From positions 9,292,194-9,356,193 of the forward strand of contig OX459100.1 of NCBI GenBank assembly GCA_949775045.1: a stretch of 64,000 bases of DNA. The letters run 5' to 3'. A program made the position numbers and the translations under genes. The notes under the pieces were generated by a model. That model was not told where the DNA came from, made no database searches, and worked only from the letters and a program-made list of their open reading frames with translations. The DNA comes from Metridium senile. Lineage: Eukaryota; Cnidaria; Anthozoa; Actiniaria; Metridiidae. Below, piece by piece: positions 1-15,700 of this stretch. Position 1 is the stretch's first letter, and each line of letters starts with the position of its first letter.

Positions 1-441
1 AATACTTACTGAGTTATAAGCTTCTAAAAGTCGCAAAAATAAAAGACCATACATTCTCTCTTATTTTTATGATTTGTTTAAAGCCCACAAATCAGTTATT
101 ATTTGCCCAATCATTCTAAAACTTGAGAAACTTAATAATTTTAGTGTGGTCTTTCGTGTGATGGGGTTTGTTTCTTAATTAGATTAATATTTCTACACTC
201 GTTCCCAGTCCCTTCCTCAATCCTGGAAAGGCGAATTGAAAAAACATGTTTATGATTACAAACAAACAACAACTAACATTATTCACTTATTGTTGCAAAA
301 AAATATAATAAAGATTACCAGGGGCGGATCCAGAAATTTGACAAGGGGGGTGAACTTTGATATCCTTTTGGCGGATAACGGCAGACACAAGAGCACAAAG
401 ATTGTAATGTGCCTGCTTTTCTTTGCTAGAACGGGACTCTA

Positions 442-4937
<4,496 letters not shown>

Positions 4938-5430
4938 TTTGGAAGATCAGAGAGAGACTGGATCGGAGACGTCCCATGATCCTCTACGATGTGAACACAG
5001 GAAGCCCAGCCAATAAAAGAGTGGAAAGGAGAATATTGAAATAAGAAATGAAGTTATTTAAAAATTGGATATTATTATTTATATCATTTTAGATAAAGAT
5101 CTATATATTTTATTGGTCTTCATATAAGTCATTTATGCCAATAATTGATTCTACTGATAATTTTAATACGCCAGAAATGTTAAAAAGTTTATTTTAATTA
5201 TTTTTTTTAATTATTTTAAAATCATGCATTCTGAATGATTAATGTGAGCTAGCCGGCAAAATATGTATTCTTGTGAAGTTTTTAGAAAAGATTGGGTTTG
5301 GGGTTCCTGTCTCATTTTTCTCTAGGGTACATAGATCACACAGGAACCCCAAAGCTCCATTTTCCCAAAACGACCACCTTCCGCACTTTTCTCACACATC
5401 TAAAATATCTCACACATTAAAAGGTACAAA
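4938..5430. other. RNMT upstream flank
   Basis: Non-coding flank upstream of the RNMT start codon. The first ~60 bp presumably contain the 5' UTR and promoter, but I see no clear TATA or Inr element. Nothing else recognisable. Confidence 0.4.
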
Positions 5431-5487
5431 ATGGAATTATCATGATGATGATATAGGTGATGATGATGTTGATTGTTGTGATCAGTG
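5428..5487 (+). repeat. Inverted dispersed copy of the RNMT intron 3 microsatellite flanks
   Basis: TTAAAAGGTACAAAATGGAA followed by TTATCATGATGATG and GATATAGGTGATGATGATG matches, in inverted orientation, the donor end (about 1690-1665) and the far end (about 1430-1395) of the microsatellite in RNMT intron 3, with the middle missing. It includes the exon-intron junction sequence AAAAGGTACAAAATG. Confidence 0.6.
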
Positions 5488-5758
5488 GTGATGATGCTAA
5501 CTGGCCACCTTTCCTTGATACGCTGTCAGCAGTCCTACAGTGAAAAATTAAAACAGCACTAGAACGATGGGAGTCAAGTTGTGGGGTGTTCTCTGATTTC
5601 CATCATGTTTTTTTTTTTACTGTTCTAGTGTTCTGCCAATCCCAGCATGCTTATAGCTGCACACAACATGTACATGAAATATTATTATCAGTCCATAGAA
5701 TAACACTAAAAGAGCTCTAACATGATTAATCATTTGTCTAATAGTGTTCTTTCCCAGT

Positions 5759-6014
5759 TAGGGAGCGGCCATTATTTATGGTGGGGTAGGGGGTGGGTGA
5801 TTTTTTTGCTTCAAATTTACAAATTGTCACAACCTCTCCCTTGCCATAAACATGTTTTTCATGACCCTTGCTTCTGATGTTTGCCAAATCATGCTCCCTC
5901 CTTTAGTTGCCTAGGAAAATTAGTAAACACTCCTTCAGAAGCATTGAAAATTCCATAACCCCTCCTCACGATCACCCACGCCCTACCCCACCATAAATAA
6001 TTACCACTCCCTTA
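5759..6014. mobile_element. MITE-like element with GGGAGCGGCCATTATTTATGG ends
   Basis: About 255 bp with long inverted ends: AGGGAGCGGCCATTATTTAT plus GGTGGGGTAGGG at the left, CCCTACCCCACCATAAATAA plus TTACCACTCCCTTA at the right. Non-coding. Confidence 0.75.
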
Positions 6015-6263
6015 TAACAAGTTTTTTTTAAATACAAGAATGACAAAATTGTGAATATCTTTATTAATCACTCCTAAAAACTATGTGTAACAGGACTATA
6101 TTAACAACAATAATTCATATACAATGTAATCTTGTACATCACATCAAGTGTTATATTTACAATGTTTATCAACAAGATGGCTTGTAAACCTAATGGGAAT
6201 AATCATCAGTCATAAAAAGCTTACTAGCTCTTTCTTGGTGTTGCATGGTACTTCATTGTGACA

Positions 6264-6445
6264 ATAGACCTCTTTACCAGTCTCCGTATGCAAATTGACC
6301 ATTTCAGACCACGTGTCATTTTCTTGAGAATTGTTCTTTTATGATGAACGTGTTATATCATTTACATGTGAAAGAAACAATTCCCAAGGGTAGCATCACA
6401 TGATCTGAAATAGGACAACAAACAAGGAAGGTAAAGAGGTCTATT
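6264..6445. mobile_element. MITE-like element, family 'atagacctctttacc' copy 1
   Basis: Inverted ends ATAGACCTCTTTACC / GGTAAAGAGGTCTAT around ~180 bp containing CATTTCAGACCACGTGTCAT and its partial complement. A near-identical copy is at 18209-18386 and a fragment at 2515-2570. Confidence 0.8.
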
Positions 6446-6559
6446 ATACAACAGCAGAAAACAAAAAAACAAAGAACTTAGAATAAAACAATACCCTCCA
6501 AAGCAAAGAACTTGGCTCTACCTTGGTGTTACAGGAAACCTGAGGTAATATTCATAGTT

Positions 6560-6758
6560 CACTGTGCAATCTTGAAAGTTATCCGGGCCTTTTCATGAAG
6601 AGAGACAAACATACAAACATTGAGTTTGCAATGATAGAGACACATGAATAATTGTCCGACTTGTCCCACAAGGTGTTAAAAACCATTGCAAGCTCAACAT
6701 TTGTCTTGCTTTGATGCAAAGGCCCATCTACCTGTCAAGATGGCTCAGGGAACTGTGA
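6560..6758. mobile_element. MITE-like element, family 'caagatggcgcag' copy 1
   Basis: Bounded by CACTGTGCAATCTTGAAAG and TCAAGATGGCTCAGGGAACTGTG, with an inner inverted pair (GGGCCTTTTCATG / GATGCAAAGGCCC). Other copies: 37806-37990 and 49336-49478. Confidence 0.75.
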
Positions 6759-6796
6759 AGGGGACAGTATTATACAACAGCAGAAAACAATAAACT

Positions 6797-6936
6797 TAGG
6801 CCTAGTTCAAACAATGCATCTTATATCATATGTGCTGAATGAAATATTTAATTCAAACAATAGGTTTTGCTCATTTGCATTAGATTCAGGGAGTTGGATT
6901 CAGCACATGTGAGATATAACATTTGAAATAGGCCTT
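6797..6936. mobile_element. MITE-like element with GGCCTAGTTCAAACAATGC ends
   Basis: About 140 bp with inverted ends: GGCCTAGTTCAAACAATGCA at the left and CATTTGAAATAGGCC at the right; the pairing continues inward through TTATATCATATGTGCTGAAT / ATTCAGCACATGTGAGATAT. Confidence 0.7.
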
Positions 6937-7179
6937 AAAACAAAACAACACCCTACAATACAAAGAACTTAGCTCTTTCTTGGTGTCGCAGCACATCTCA
7001 GACATGTACACAAAAAAATACAATCATGAATGAAATAATACCTGAAACTCTAAACCAGAATAAAATACATCTTGCAACACCAACAAAGACAATAATATAA
7101 CACTATCATTCTCAATATCTATTACTCATGTGTATGCTGTAAAGGAATTATGTACTGGGAGTGAATGATTGGTACTCTA

Positions 7180-7408
7180 TAGAGCGAAAACACTAAAACC
7201 ATGAAATAAAAACAAAATAGCTACTAACTAACATATTTATATAGTGACTATTTAGTCAGTATCACTCAACCAGAAACATCATATACAAAAGGAAACAATA
7301 CCTCATTACAACTTTACTTGTCTTTGATAGTGACTAATAGTCACTAAATAAGAACTATTACACAGTAGTGATTTTATTTTATTTCATGGATTTAGTGTTA
7401 GCGCTCTA
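7180..7408. mobile_element. MITE-like element with TAGAGCGAAAACACTAAA ends
   Basis: Inverted ends TAGAGCGAAAACACTAAAAC / GGATTTAGTGTTAGCGCTCTA around ~230 bp with inner pairs (TAGTGACTATTTAG / CTAATAGTCACTA). It lies just downstream of ARL2BP. Confidence 0.7.
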
Positions 7409-7514
7409 CATTGGTTGGACACATTAACTACATATTTAACTTATCAACTTTACCATAAAATGTTGGTTTGCATGTACATCCAATAATAATAGTTTATCAA
7501 TACATAAATATATT

Positions 7515-10500
7515 TTAGCTGCTGTTTTGTTGATGGCTTTGGTCTTTTATTGGTGCATCTCTAGGTGATTCAGGGTCTACTTGCATATCTTCTGTAGAGG
7601 TGTCATGTGTTGTTGCTGATGATATTGGCATTACTGTCATCAAGTCACTGAAATCAACTGCTGTTCCTTCTTTACTCTACAAAATACAAACATGGCTTAG
7701 CTCCTCAGGCATTCATAGAGATGTAATGTCAAGATTATGTTAGCTTACTAATAACAATAATAGGACAATAACATGACTTTTGGAGGGGATATTGTTTATT
7801 TGCGGCCCGAGTAGCGTCATTTGCGCCTGAGTAAATATATTCTTGGTTTTCACCTATCACGTGATCATATTGAAAGTCCTTAAATTGTCACTTAAACTGT
7901 AAACAATCACTGAATTCATTAAGCACATACTTTATTTAGCAGTGTTAGCAAATATGAGGTCAGAACAATGAATATTGGCAGAGTTATAGTCAAACTATTA
8001 CTAAGATTTTTAGTAAGAAATGTATGGCAAAAGCATTTCCAGTTGTGTTGATTATATCATTAACCAGATCTTTTGTGCGATGCAAATAGCAACCTAGGCC
8101 ACATTAACTTAAAGCCAGATAACCAATTTATGATTTGCTCAAATTTGAGCTTAAATGGACTAATTGTGACCGAATACGAAGCCAGTGAATATGTGCATTG
8201 ACTACAGTGAAATGTATGGCACCGCCAAGTTGGTGTCCTTCTGAGCGACACCAACATGGCGGCCAAAAGCCAAACTTTGCAAAAAAAACAAAATTCCTTA
8301 AATTTAGGGCAAAAATGCCAGTAATTTAGCTTTCTAATGATTATTCTAAGGTTTTGAGCTCAATCAAACATCGATAAATACTAAACGGCCATGAATCTAG
8401 CTTGATTTTCGACTACTAAAGAAGTGTGACTAGAGTTGCGTGACACAATTTGTCTCGCTTATATTTCCATACCAAAACACAGCAAAGACACAAGATTTAG
8501 CACAAATGTTTGTTTAGGGGAGCTCTAAAGAGTATAACTGCCAGAAGTAAATATAACTAATATTTCCAAAATAAAAAAAATGATGACGTCACTTGAAAAC
8601 CAAGAATTAGGTCAAGTTTCAGAAAAATAAAGACATTTGGGGAATTTTCTGCAACAGGGCTGATGCGGTATGATTTGCGGCCTGCCAAAATTTATTTTCG
8701 CCTGCTAGGCGTGCATTTTCAATAGGGCAGTTTGTTATTTGGCCTAGTATATATAATTTGATGATAATTATAATCTATTTCAGACCATTTCACAAAGTCT
8801 CAATGCTTAAACAGTTTAAAATTACAATAAAATATCAACAAGATTAGGCATCCATTGAATTTTATATTGTTTTCTTAAGTTCGATCCACAATTCAAAAAT
8901 ATCAATTTACAATAACAAGTTAGTTCTGTCAATTTAACAGAAATTCAATAATAAAAAATGAGTTAATCTTTATTACATACGCCCAGTAATACAGTAATAG
9001 CCCACGTATAATAACCTGAATTTTTCAATTTAGCCTATATAGGTTCTTATATAAATGGCACTTAAACCTTAATAGGTTCTTATGTGGAGGGGGCTTAAAA
9101 TGAAACTTTTAGCCTAACAGGTTTTTAAAACCCAAGTTCTTATACGTGGGTTATTACTGTATGGAATCAGAAGACCCTCTCAACCATTTATTATTTTTAT
9201 CCTACTCATCCTCTTTCCTTCCTTTCCCTTCCCACATGATAACAAAGAATAATGGCATAGTACTTACAGCTTTATAATCTAAGAACATTTGTTTAAATGC
9301 CAAGAAATCAGTAAAGCTTACTAGCATTTCTACAATGTCAGGTCCAATTTGATCTACTCTTCTTCTGTGAATAGATAAACAACATACACTATCAATACCT
9401 ATATTCTAATTTTGACAATACATCAGAATATTTGATTATTTATTATTAAATAGATAAACTATTGATCCATACATATACACCTATTTCAAAAATCACTGTC
9501 GCAATTAAAGCTACAGTCCAAACTCTGAAGCCTGCAAAGGATGTTGGTATTTCTTCTCTTGTTATCGATTTATTCATAACATATTTTGACTGTATGTGTT
9601 TGTGTTATATGAACATAAAAAAATGTTGTAGTGGTAGATCATGAAACAAATATTTCTTATTAAAAGCTAATAAATAATTCACATATTCAGTTCATATTAC
9701 CGACATCCTTTGCAGGCTTCAGAGTATGGACTGTAGCTTCAGCTGCGACAATGATTTTTGAAATAGGTGTATCCCTTTTTCTACTCATCCCTTTATTTAT
9801 CAATTCATCCATTATCTCTTCCTTTCATTTATTTACTCATCCCTTCATCCCTTCATCCATCATTTTATCCATTTATTCATCCATCAATCCATTAATTTTT
9901 ATTATTTCTTTATCCATCTATTCACCACTTCATTCATCCATCTTTCAATCCATGCTTCAACCATTGATACATATATACTTACTCTATTGATTTCAAAAAC
10001 TCTGCCATTGAGAATGAAGACATTCGTTTAGTCAGTTCATTTTCAATATATTTTTCAATTAAATTTTCCTACAAAAACACAGAAAATAACACAATTAATA
10101 CTGACAAATTGAAGGATCAAAAGAGTCCTCTACTAACTCAGTTAATTTTGTATTTAGAGTTTATTGCTTTTCCTTCATACGAAGGCAGGACACCACAACC
10201 GCGTACAACGCCAATTGACAGTGGGCCCTCTAGTATATCTGAGACCTGACTGTTGTGCCAGGAGACAATCCCGTTCTTTTCGAAGAGCACAACAGGATCT
10301 TTTACGTCCACCTTATGCAGGAATTAGTGTTAAGGTAGACAGGACCTCTGGCTTTACGTCCTTATCCAAGAAGAGGAGGCACATAGAAAGTAAAGTGTCT
10401 TGCCCAATGACATAACGTAATCGTCCGAGTTTGGAATGGAACCCAGACTATTAGGCCCAGAATTTGATCCCCTGACCACTAGACCATTACAACTCTCTTG

Positions 10501-11954
10501 CAGGATTCCCTGTGCATCTTTCTAGTTTTCAATCTTAAGCATGTGTCACACGCTATGATTTATCGTGCAACTTGTATCACGAAAAAAAATATTGTATGTT
10601 GAGAGATCGTTTTTCACGTTTGACATCCCATGCTTCGCGCAACTTGAATTTTTCATTTGAACCAACTTCTACTTTCTGCAATAATTTTTGTAAAAATTTA
10701 CATTTGATATGGTCATGCAACTTGTCTCTTGACACAATTAGAGCGTGCGCACCAATCAGGAAGCAAGAATTTATAATGACAACAAAGCTGCTAATGTTGC
10801 TGCTGAATGATTCAAATTACACGTGCAACTTGGCACACAAGTTTTTTGCAAGACAAATTGCAGCAATTGTGCGTTTAACATGGTCTTGTGCAATCTGAAA
10901 TAATTTTTTCCAGCGACAAGTTGCACAAGGAATCGTAGTGTGTGACACAGGCTTTTGGGAATGTTTTGCAGTCTATTTTGACAAGCAATTAGAACACATA
11001 ATGCAAGCTACCAGTCTACCATACTTACGTATTCTTTAAATATGTCTGTATAAATTAATTTGTTTTCTTCCGTGTCGTCAAACTCATGAACATATTTTTC
11101 CATAAACGAATTCATCATACTTTGGAATTGCTCCTCTGTTAACAAATATGAAAAATTAGCTGATCTGCAGGGGGGAAAAACACACTTTTAATAGTTGCTA
11201 ACAGGTTGATAGTCATTTCCCACCAGTTTACATGTAAATTAATTCCAAGATTAGCTTTAGGGTTTTATATTGGATTAAGAAAGTGCTAAGGATGACAGAA
11301 AATAGTAAAAAAGAATAGCAAAGAAAAAACCTTCAACTTGAAAAAAATAAAAAAACTATAAATTTGAAAAAAAAAATTCAACTACAACACACATTGAGGA
11401 TTAATTGTATTGTTTAATATTTACCCATGATTATATCCTCAAGATAGCCGATTGTCTTGTCAAACTTTGTATCAGCTCTACTTGATCTAAAAACAATTAA
11501 AGAAAAGACTTATTTGAGGTGCAAATATCGTACTTTAAATAATATCCATATTTAGTTTCGATAGCAACAATAACAACTTTTTTAAATGGCTTCTTACTAT
11601 GATAACTCTGTATTAAAGCTAAAATTATTAACCAAATATAGCACTTTGAGCCATAAAATAGATGATCAAGTCAACAAATGCTTTATGTCTTCCAAAAAAT
11701 ACGACAAAAATGACGATTTTTTGTGCAGTTTGTAGAAATATTGGCCTCAATTCCTCAAATGAAAAATAGACGCAACAAAGGTCACAACAAAAAAATATTG
11801 CACACATTCAGGTTGAATTGAAATCACTTCATTACCTTCCTACTACAAGACTCTCTTCAAAATCTAGCGAATGTATCCCTGAAACACGAAAATAAAGCAT
11901 ATTTTTAGAAGGTAAAACAAGTTTGTACAGAAACGTATTATTCTTACCCGCCAT
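7515..11954 (-). CDS. ARL2BP: ADP-ribosylation factor-like 2-binding protein (BART), complete
   Basis: Effector of the small GTPases ARL2 and ARL3; in vertebrates it acts at the ciliary base, in mitochondria and in STAT3 nuclear retention. Seven exons on the minus strand: 11954-11948, 11878-11836, 11486-11425, 11135-11029, 10068-9983, 9364-9268, 7676-7515. All borders are GT-AG and the phases close exactly to 187 aa plus TAA. Residues 16-135 hold the BART domain, with family motifs GYLEDIIM, EKYVHEFDDTEENKLIYT, LIEKYIENELTKRM, and the C-terminal helix FTDFLAFKQMFLDYKA. The human protein, from memory 163 aa, has near-identical versions of these (GYLEDIIMDDEF, DTEENKLIYTPIFNEY). The last exon is a Ser/Thr-rich, probably disordered tail. 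Exon 1 carries only seven coding bases (ATGGCGG), so the start would be missed by ORF searches. Starts are head to head with the NACHT-WD40 gene. Confidence 0.95.
8991..9161. mobile_element. MITE-like element, family 'acagtaatagcccacgtata' copy 1
   Basis: Ends ACAGTAATAGCCCACGTATA and TATACGTGGGTTATTACTGT are inverted repeats; inside are GGTTCTTATATAAATGG and GGGGGCTTAAAATGAA. It is in ARL2BP intron 6. Copy 2 at 25179-25372 runs in the opposite orientation. Confidence 0.8.
9477..9771. mobile_element. MITE-like element, family 'acacctatttcaaaaa' copy 1
   Basis: Long inverted ends: ACACCTATTTCAAAAATCAC then GCTACAGTCCAAACTCTGAA at the left; TTCAGAGTATGGACTGTAGC then GATTTTTGAAATAGGTGT at the right. 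It lies in ARL2BP intron 5. A related copy is at 46205-46500, and a different interior with similar ends is at 43449-43668. Confidence 0.8.
10150..10500 (-). mobile_element. tRNA-derived SINE, family B
   Basis: On the minus strand it starts with a tRNA-like head: A box TGGTCTAGTGGTCAG and B box GGGTTCCATTCC. The body contains TCATTGGGCAAGACACTTT, a phrase I recall from conserved central domains of several invertebrate SINEs. It lies in ARL2BP intron 4; the 83-aa ORF across it is not a gene. Confidence 0.65.
10542..10950. mobile_element. Inverted-repeat element in ARL2BP intron 4
   Basis: Ends TGTGTCACACGCTATGATTT plus ATCGTGCAACTTGT and ACAAGTTGCACAAGGAAT plus CGTAGTGTGTGACACA are inverted repeats around ~410 bp. 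Several ATGGTCATGCAACTTGT-like inner repeats. The 108-aa ORF inside is non-conserved in appearance. Confidence 0.7.
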
Positions 11955-12679
11955 CTTTGTTTCAACTGTTATGATGGGGGATAGCCGCTGCCTAGCTTAT
12001 CTCGCGGACTACGGTACTGAATCATTCATTGAAAATAGAAAAAAATCTTAATTAAAAAATTTCAATTAAAACAATTAAATAACAATTGTATAGTTGATAA
12101 TACTAAATAATGATAAATATGAAGTCATTTACCTTTTTATTTAATAGTAGAGTACAAATATTTTTGACGATTTTTTCTTTGTGTAAAGGGGAGGGGACTA
12201 GTTCCAGTCTCCTGTGTTTGTTATCAAGGAGGAAACCTTCACATATATTTAGTTCTCCTTTCCTTTGGATTGATGGATGGAAATGTCAGAATACTACTGA
12301 CACATGGTCTTTGTGTTACTATAAACGAGAACTAAGGTCATCTAACAGCTGAAATAACGCCATTTTGGTCGTGGTTTAGGATCGGTTTGGTCGGGGTTTG
12401 CAACCAATGTAAGCTTACTGTGAAATCTGTATGATTGTAGATCGATACTAGACTTGTCTGGCGTTCCTTTCAGACCAGCCACCCATGCAAACAACTCAGT
12501 GATTGAAGAAGAGCTTGTTGTGTATCCCTGGCCCTGAGAGTCACTTGAACATCGACAGGGGAAGTAAAAGAGCAATGTATGATGTGGTTTCTTGGTGGCT
12601 CAATGCCGGATCGATTTCTTGACAATTCAAAACTAAAAAGTAGTTTTGAAGTGCTCTAAAACTTTGCTACTGGTTGACA
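11955..12679. promoter_or_regulatory. Divergent intergenic region between ARL2BP and the NACHT-WD40 gene
   Basis: The 725 bp between two start codons facing away from each other must hold both 5' UTRs and promoters. I see a CCAAT-type box (CAACCAATG near 12400) but no convincing TATA box. Short ORFs here on both strands look random. Confidence 0.45.
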
Positions 12680-12765
12680 ATGGGCTGCTGTGGATCAAAG
12701 GCAAGGCAGTCAATAGATCTAGATGATGTTTACAAGCCTAATCAGAAAGGAAGATACGCTTTGAG
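12680..12765 (+). CDS. NACHT-WD40 exon 1: N-terminal dual-acylation signal
   Basis: Encodes MGCCGSKARQSIDLDDVYKP onward. Gly2 with Ser6 fits the N-myristoylation pattern MGxxxS, and Cys3/Cys4 fit palmitoylation beside it, followed by basic residues. The donor is GTGAGT and the phase-2 junction joins exon 2 at 14433. Membrane targeting is an inference from the motif. Confidence 0.75.
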
Positions 12766-15700
12766 GTGAGTCAAAACTTTGTGGCATGTGTTTACACACA
12801 CAATGAATTATTGGTTTCGAATCATTGTATAATTCTAAATCAAAGATCCTCGCAGAACCTATCGTAGCCCTGTTTTTTTTTATGGAAGTTTTGTAAAGAG
12901 AAATCGTTAAGTCTACAAATCTGACGGGCAATCAATCTACAATGCATAAGTATTATTAGAAGTATTCACACTGATTCATTTCAATCACGTATTATAAAAT
13001 CAGTTAGTCAATTTCACATTTGTAAGTTTCACACTCTATTGTATTGTATTGTTCGCTAATTTACCGTTTAATAAAGGTTTAATTTTACTAAATTAATCTC
13101 TAGAAATGAATTTTACTTGGGCTTTTTGTTCGGTGGTTAACGCGTGATTGCATCTATCGGAATCAAAATTATAAATCTGACCGCGATCGCTTTCCTACCG
13201 CATAAATTATCATATGTGATCCACATCATGTGTTAAAATTATAAATGTTTGTTTTTGTATATCTTTAATTATGTTCTCGGTTGGTGGTGAATAGTATTTA
13301 GTCCTCCATCATTCATGATTAATGTAATTGGTTTTGCCTCGAGTTATTTATAAACTATCAAAACGTTTTCATACCCAACCCAAGCCGCTCATGTTACTAT
13401 GATGTCATTTCCTGTACTGTAAAAAAAGCCCATCATAATTTATCGTCAATTTCCTCTCTAGTTCCGTTTTCTGTTTGCCAGTTCCTGACTCTAAAACCAT
13501 AAGAAACATCTCTATCACAAGTTATTTTATATATAATCGTTCGTACGGTTAAAAAAATAGTTGGTGGGTTCCCTTTGGTCTGTTCGTCATCAAAGGGTTT
13601 GAACGATTGTCTCTCCCTGTATATGTTCAAGCATGTCATACTTTCAACATCCACTGTATCACGGAACAAAGCCGACGTCATCTCATTATTAACGAGCTCT
13701 AGCTATGTCACGTATTAGTCGACCACACCCTTGCCATATTGCTCTAAAGGTATCCAAGTTAAATACTTTAAAATATAGCGGAATCTGTGTGATACGGACA
13801 ACAAAGAACGAGAGGGATTTCCTAGAATAAATGGTGATAATTTGTGAAGGACCAAAAGAGTTCAATGTCCATATCACCTATTGTCAGCCTGCATAGCGGC
13901 CCTAAGGCCCTTTCACCGTCTAAAGTCCAAGCTCCATCTTATAATGACACTTTTTGTCATATTTTTTATGAAAAATCATTTTTTTTCCCGGACCTAAAGA
14001 TATATTTTAGGTATCAGACTGTTCAAACTAAATAAGTTTCATGTCTTTCATAAGACAATTGTATTTTTGGCTCAACTTTCTTTTTAAAATAACATTTCTA
14101 CCTGTTTAATGTTTACATCGACCGTTGTTCACGAAATTAGTTGTCTAGACAAATCGTGTTTGATTGACGGAATAGTATCGCCATCTTCGCTTCACGAATT
14201 TTTTGTCCGACGGTGCGTAGTAATGAAATATGTGGTAAAGCTACATGGAAAGGAGAGAACTGAAGTCGAAACAAGGATGTGAGGTCACTGGGAATTGAAC
14301 TTGGGACCTCTCGCGCAGAATGCTGCACACTAACCAACTGTGCCATCCTTGCTCCTGCACAGTGATAGTATATACAAAACTAGACGATAATCTATGAACA
14401 CACCAACTAATATCCTTCATTGTTTGTTGCAGTGCTGGTAAACAAGGCAGTTATCAGTCGCTTGGTCAAATCGAGGAAAATCCACCAACAGGCGACAAAC
14501 AACAACCTGACGATAAGTCCTTTGAACTAACCCCCCCGCAAGATGATGATTATCAAATTAACAGTGATGTAAAAGAGGGTTCGGTATCATCTCTTGATGA
14601 ACTGCTCGGTAGCAAGAAGAGAACCAAGAAAACAAACAATAAAACACAAAAAGAAACACAAAAAGAAACACTCAAAACGAATATCTCTATTATTCCCGAA
14701 GAAAAGCCACCAAAAAATAACAACACACACCTGGAGATACCAACACTAAATTACGAACCACGCCGACTAGTTGCAGACAAGTGGAAGAGCGAACCACTAC
14801 TTTGTGAACCCAAGAAAGAAACACCTAAAGCTACACTTACTCTCAAGCTAGGTTCTGTTCCAGATATTTCTGCAGAGCCTCAACTAGTAAACCAAAACTC
14901 GCCAAAGCTGCACGAGAAGTCGAGGTCTCGAACAGACCTTCGTACGCGCGCTATCTTGGGATTCTTGAACATTGAGGTGCCTGATGGATCTCGTATCGTG
15001 AGGTTGTATGTTAGTTCGACATTCACAGGTAGGATACTCCATAAAGTTGTCTCTAGACTGCAAACACTCCCTACTTTTGCACGTAAACCCAGACAAAACG
15101 AGTTGAGTCTGAGTGAGTGAAGTCAAATCATGGATTGTTTGTCAACAGCTAAAAGAGACGCGGCCACGCCGATTTTTCGCGCGCTTTGGTTTTAACGTGA
15201 CGTCACGTATTTCCACTGGGTTGCGCCCGTGACGTCACGCAGTGTCCTATCCAGTGTGATCCAGTGTTTTTATTATCCATGGTGAAATACAAGAATGAAT
15301 GAGTGCCTACTGTCGTTGCATTTCCCGCGCGTTTGTCTGTGCGTAAATCACTTATAAAAAATTAATTTTGTCCTGGTTTTTGCGCAAAAATGGAAGATGT
15401 TTTCCATCTTTATTCTAGTCCAAACCAAGTTTGCTACAGTCTTGTCACTTGTAAACCAAAAATCGTATTCATACGTCATTTCATATGATTTGTATCCAGT
15501 CTTCTCGGTTTGACGCTGTCTTTCCTCACTATAGATACCCAAGTGGAAAGAAACGCTCTGGTCGAGCGTGTCTACCCAAAACTCAAGGAGTACTGTCGGG
15601 AGCATGGATACGAGTTTCAGGTGATTGACATGCGATGGGGAGTCAAAGACCCTGATATGGATGATCACGTGTTTCCGGAGCTTTGCATACGGGAACTTAC

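Larger units (their letters stand above)
6205..6995. repeat. Diverged direct repeats broken up by MITEs
   Basis: The words TACAACAGCAGAAAACAA and AAAGAACTTAGCTCTTTCTT recur around 6205-6260, 6440-6545 and 6765-6995, so an older tandem or direct repeat seems to have received separate inserts at 6264-6445, 6560-6758 and 6797-6936. Confidence 0.5.

Noticed and set aside
1..438. Possible further RNMT exon
   Set aside because: No minus-strand reading resembles the expected continuation of the methyltransferase fold; the region holds a poly-G tract and AT-rich sequence.
7836..8610. Possible ~770-bp element with TTCTTGGTTTTCA inverted ends
   Set aside because: Inverted ends are short and the flanking TTTGCGGCC phrases are direct repeats; I could not define borders well enough to list it.
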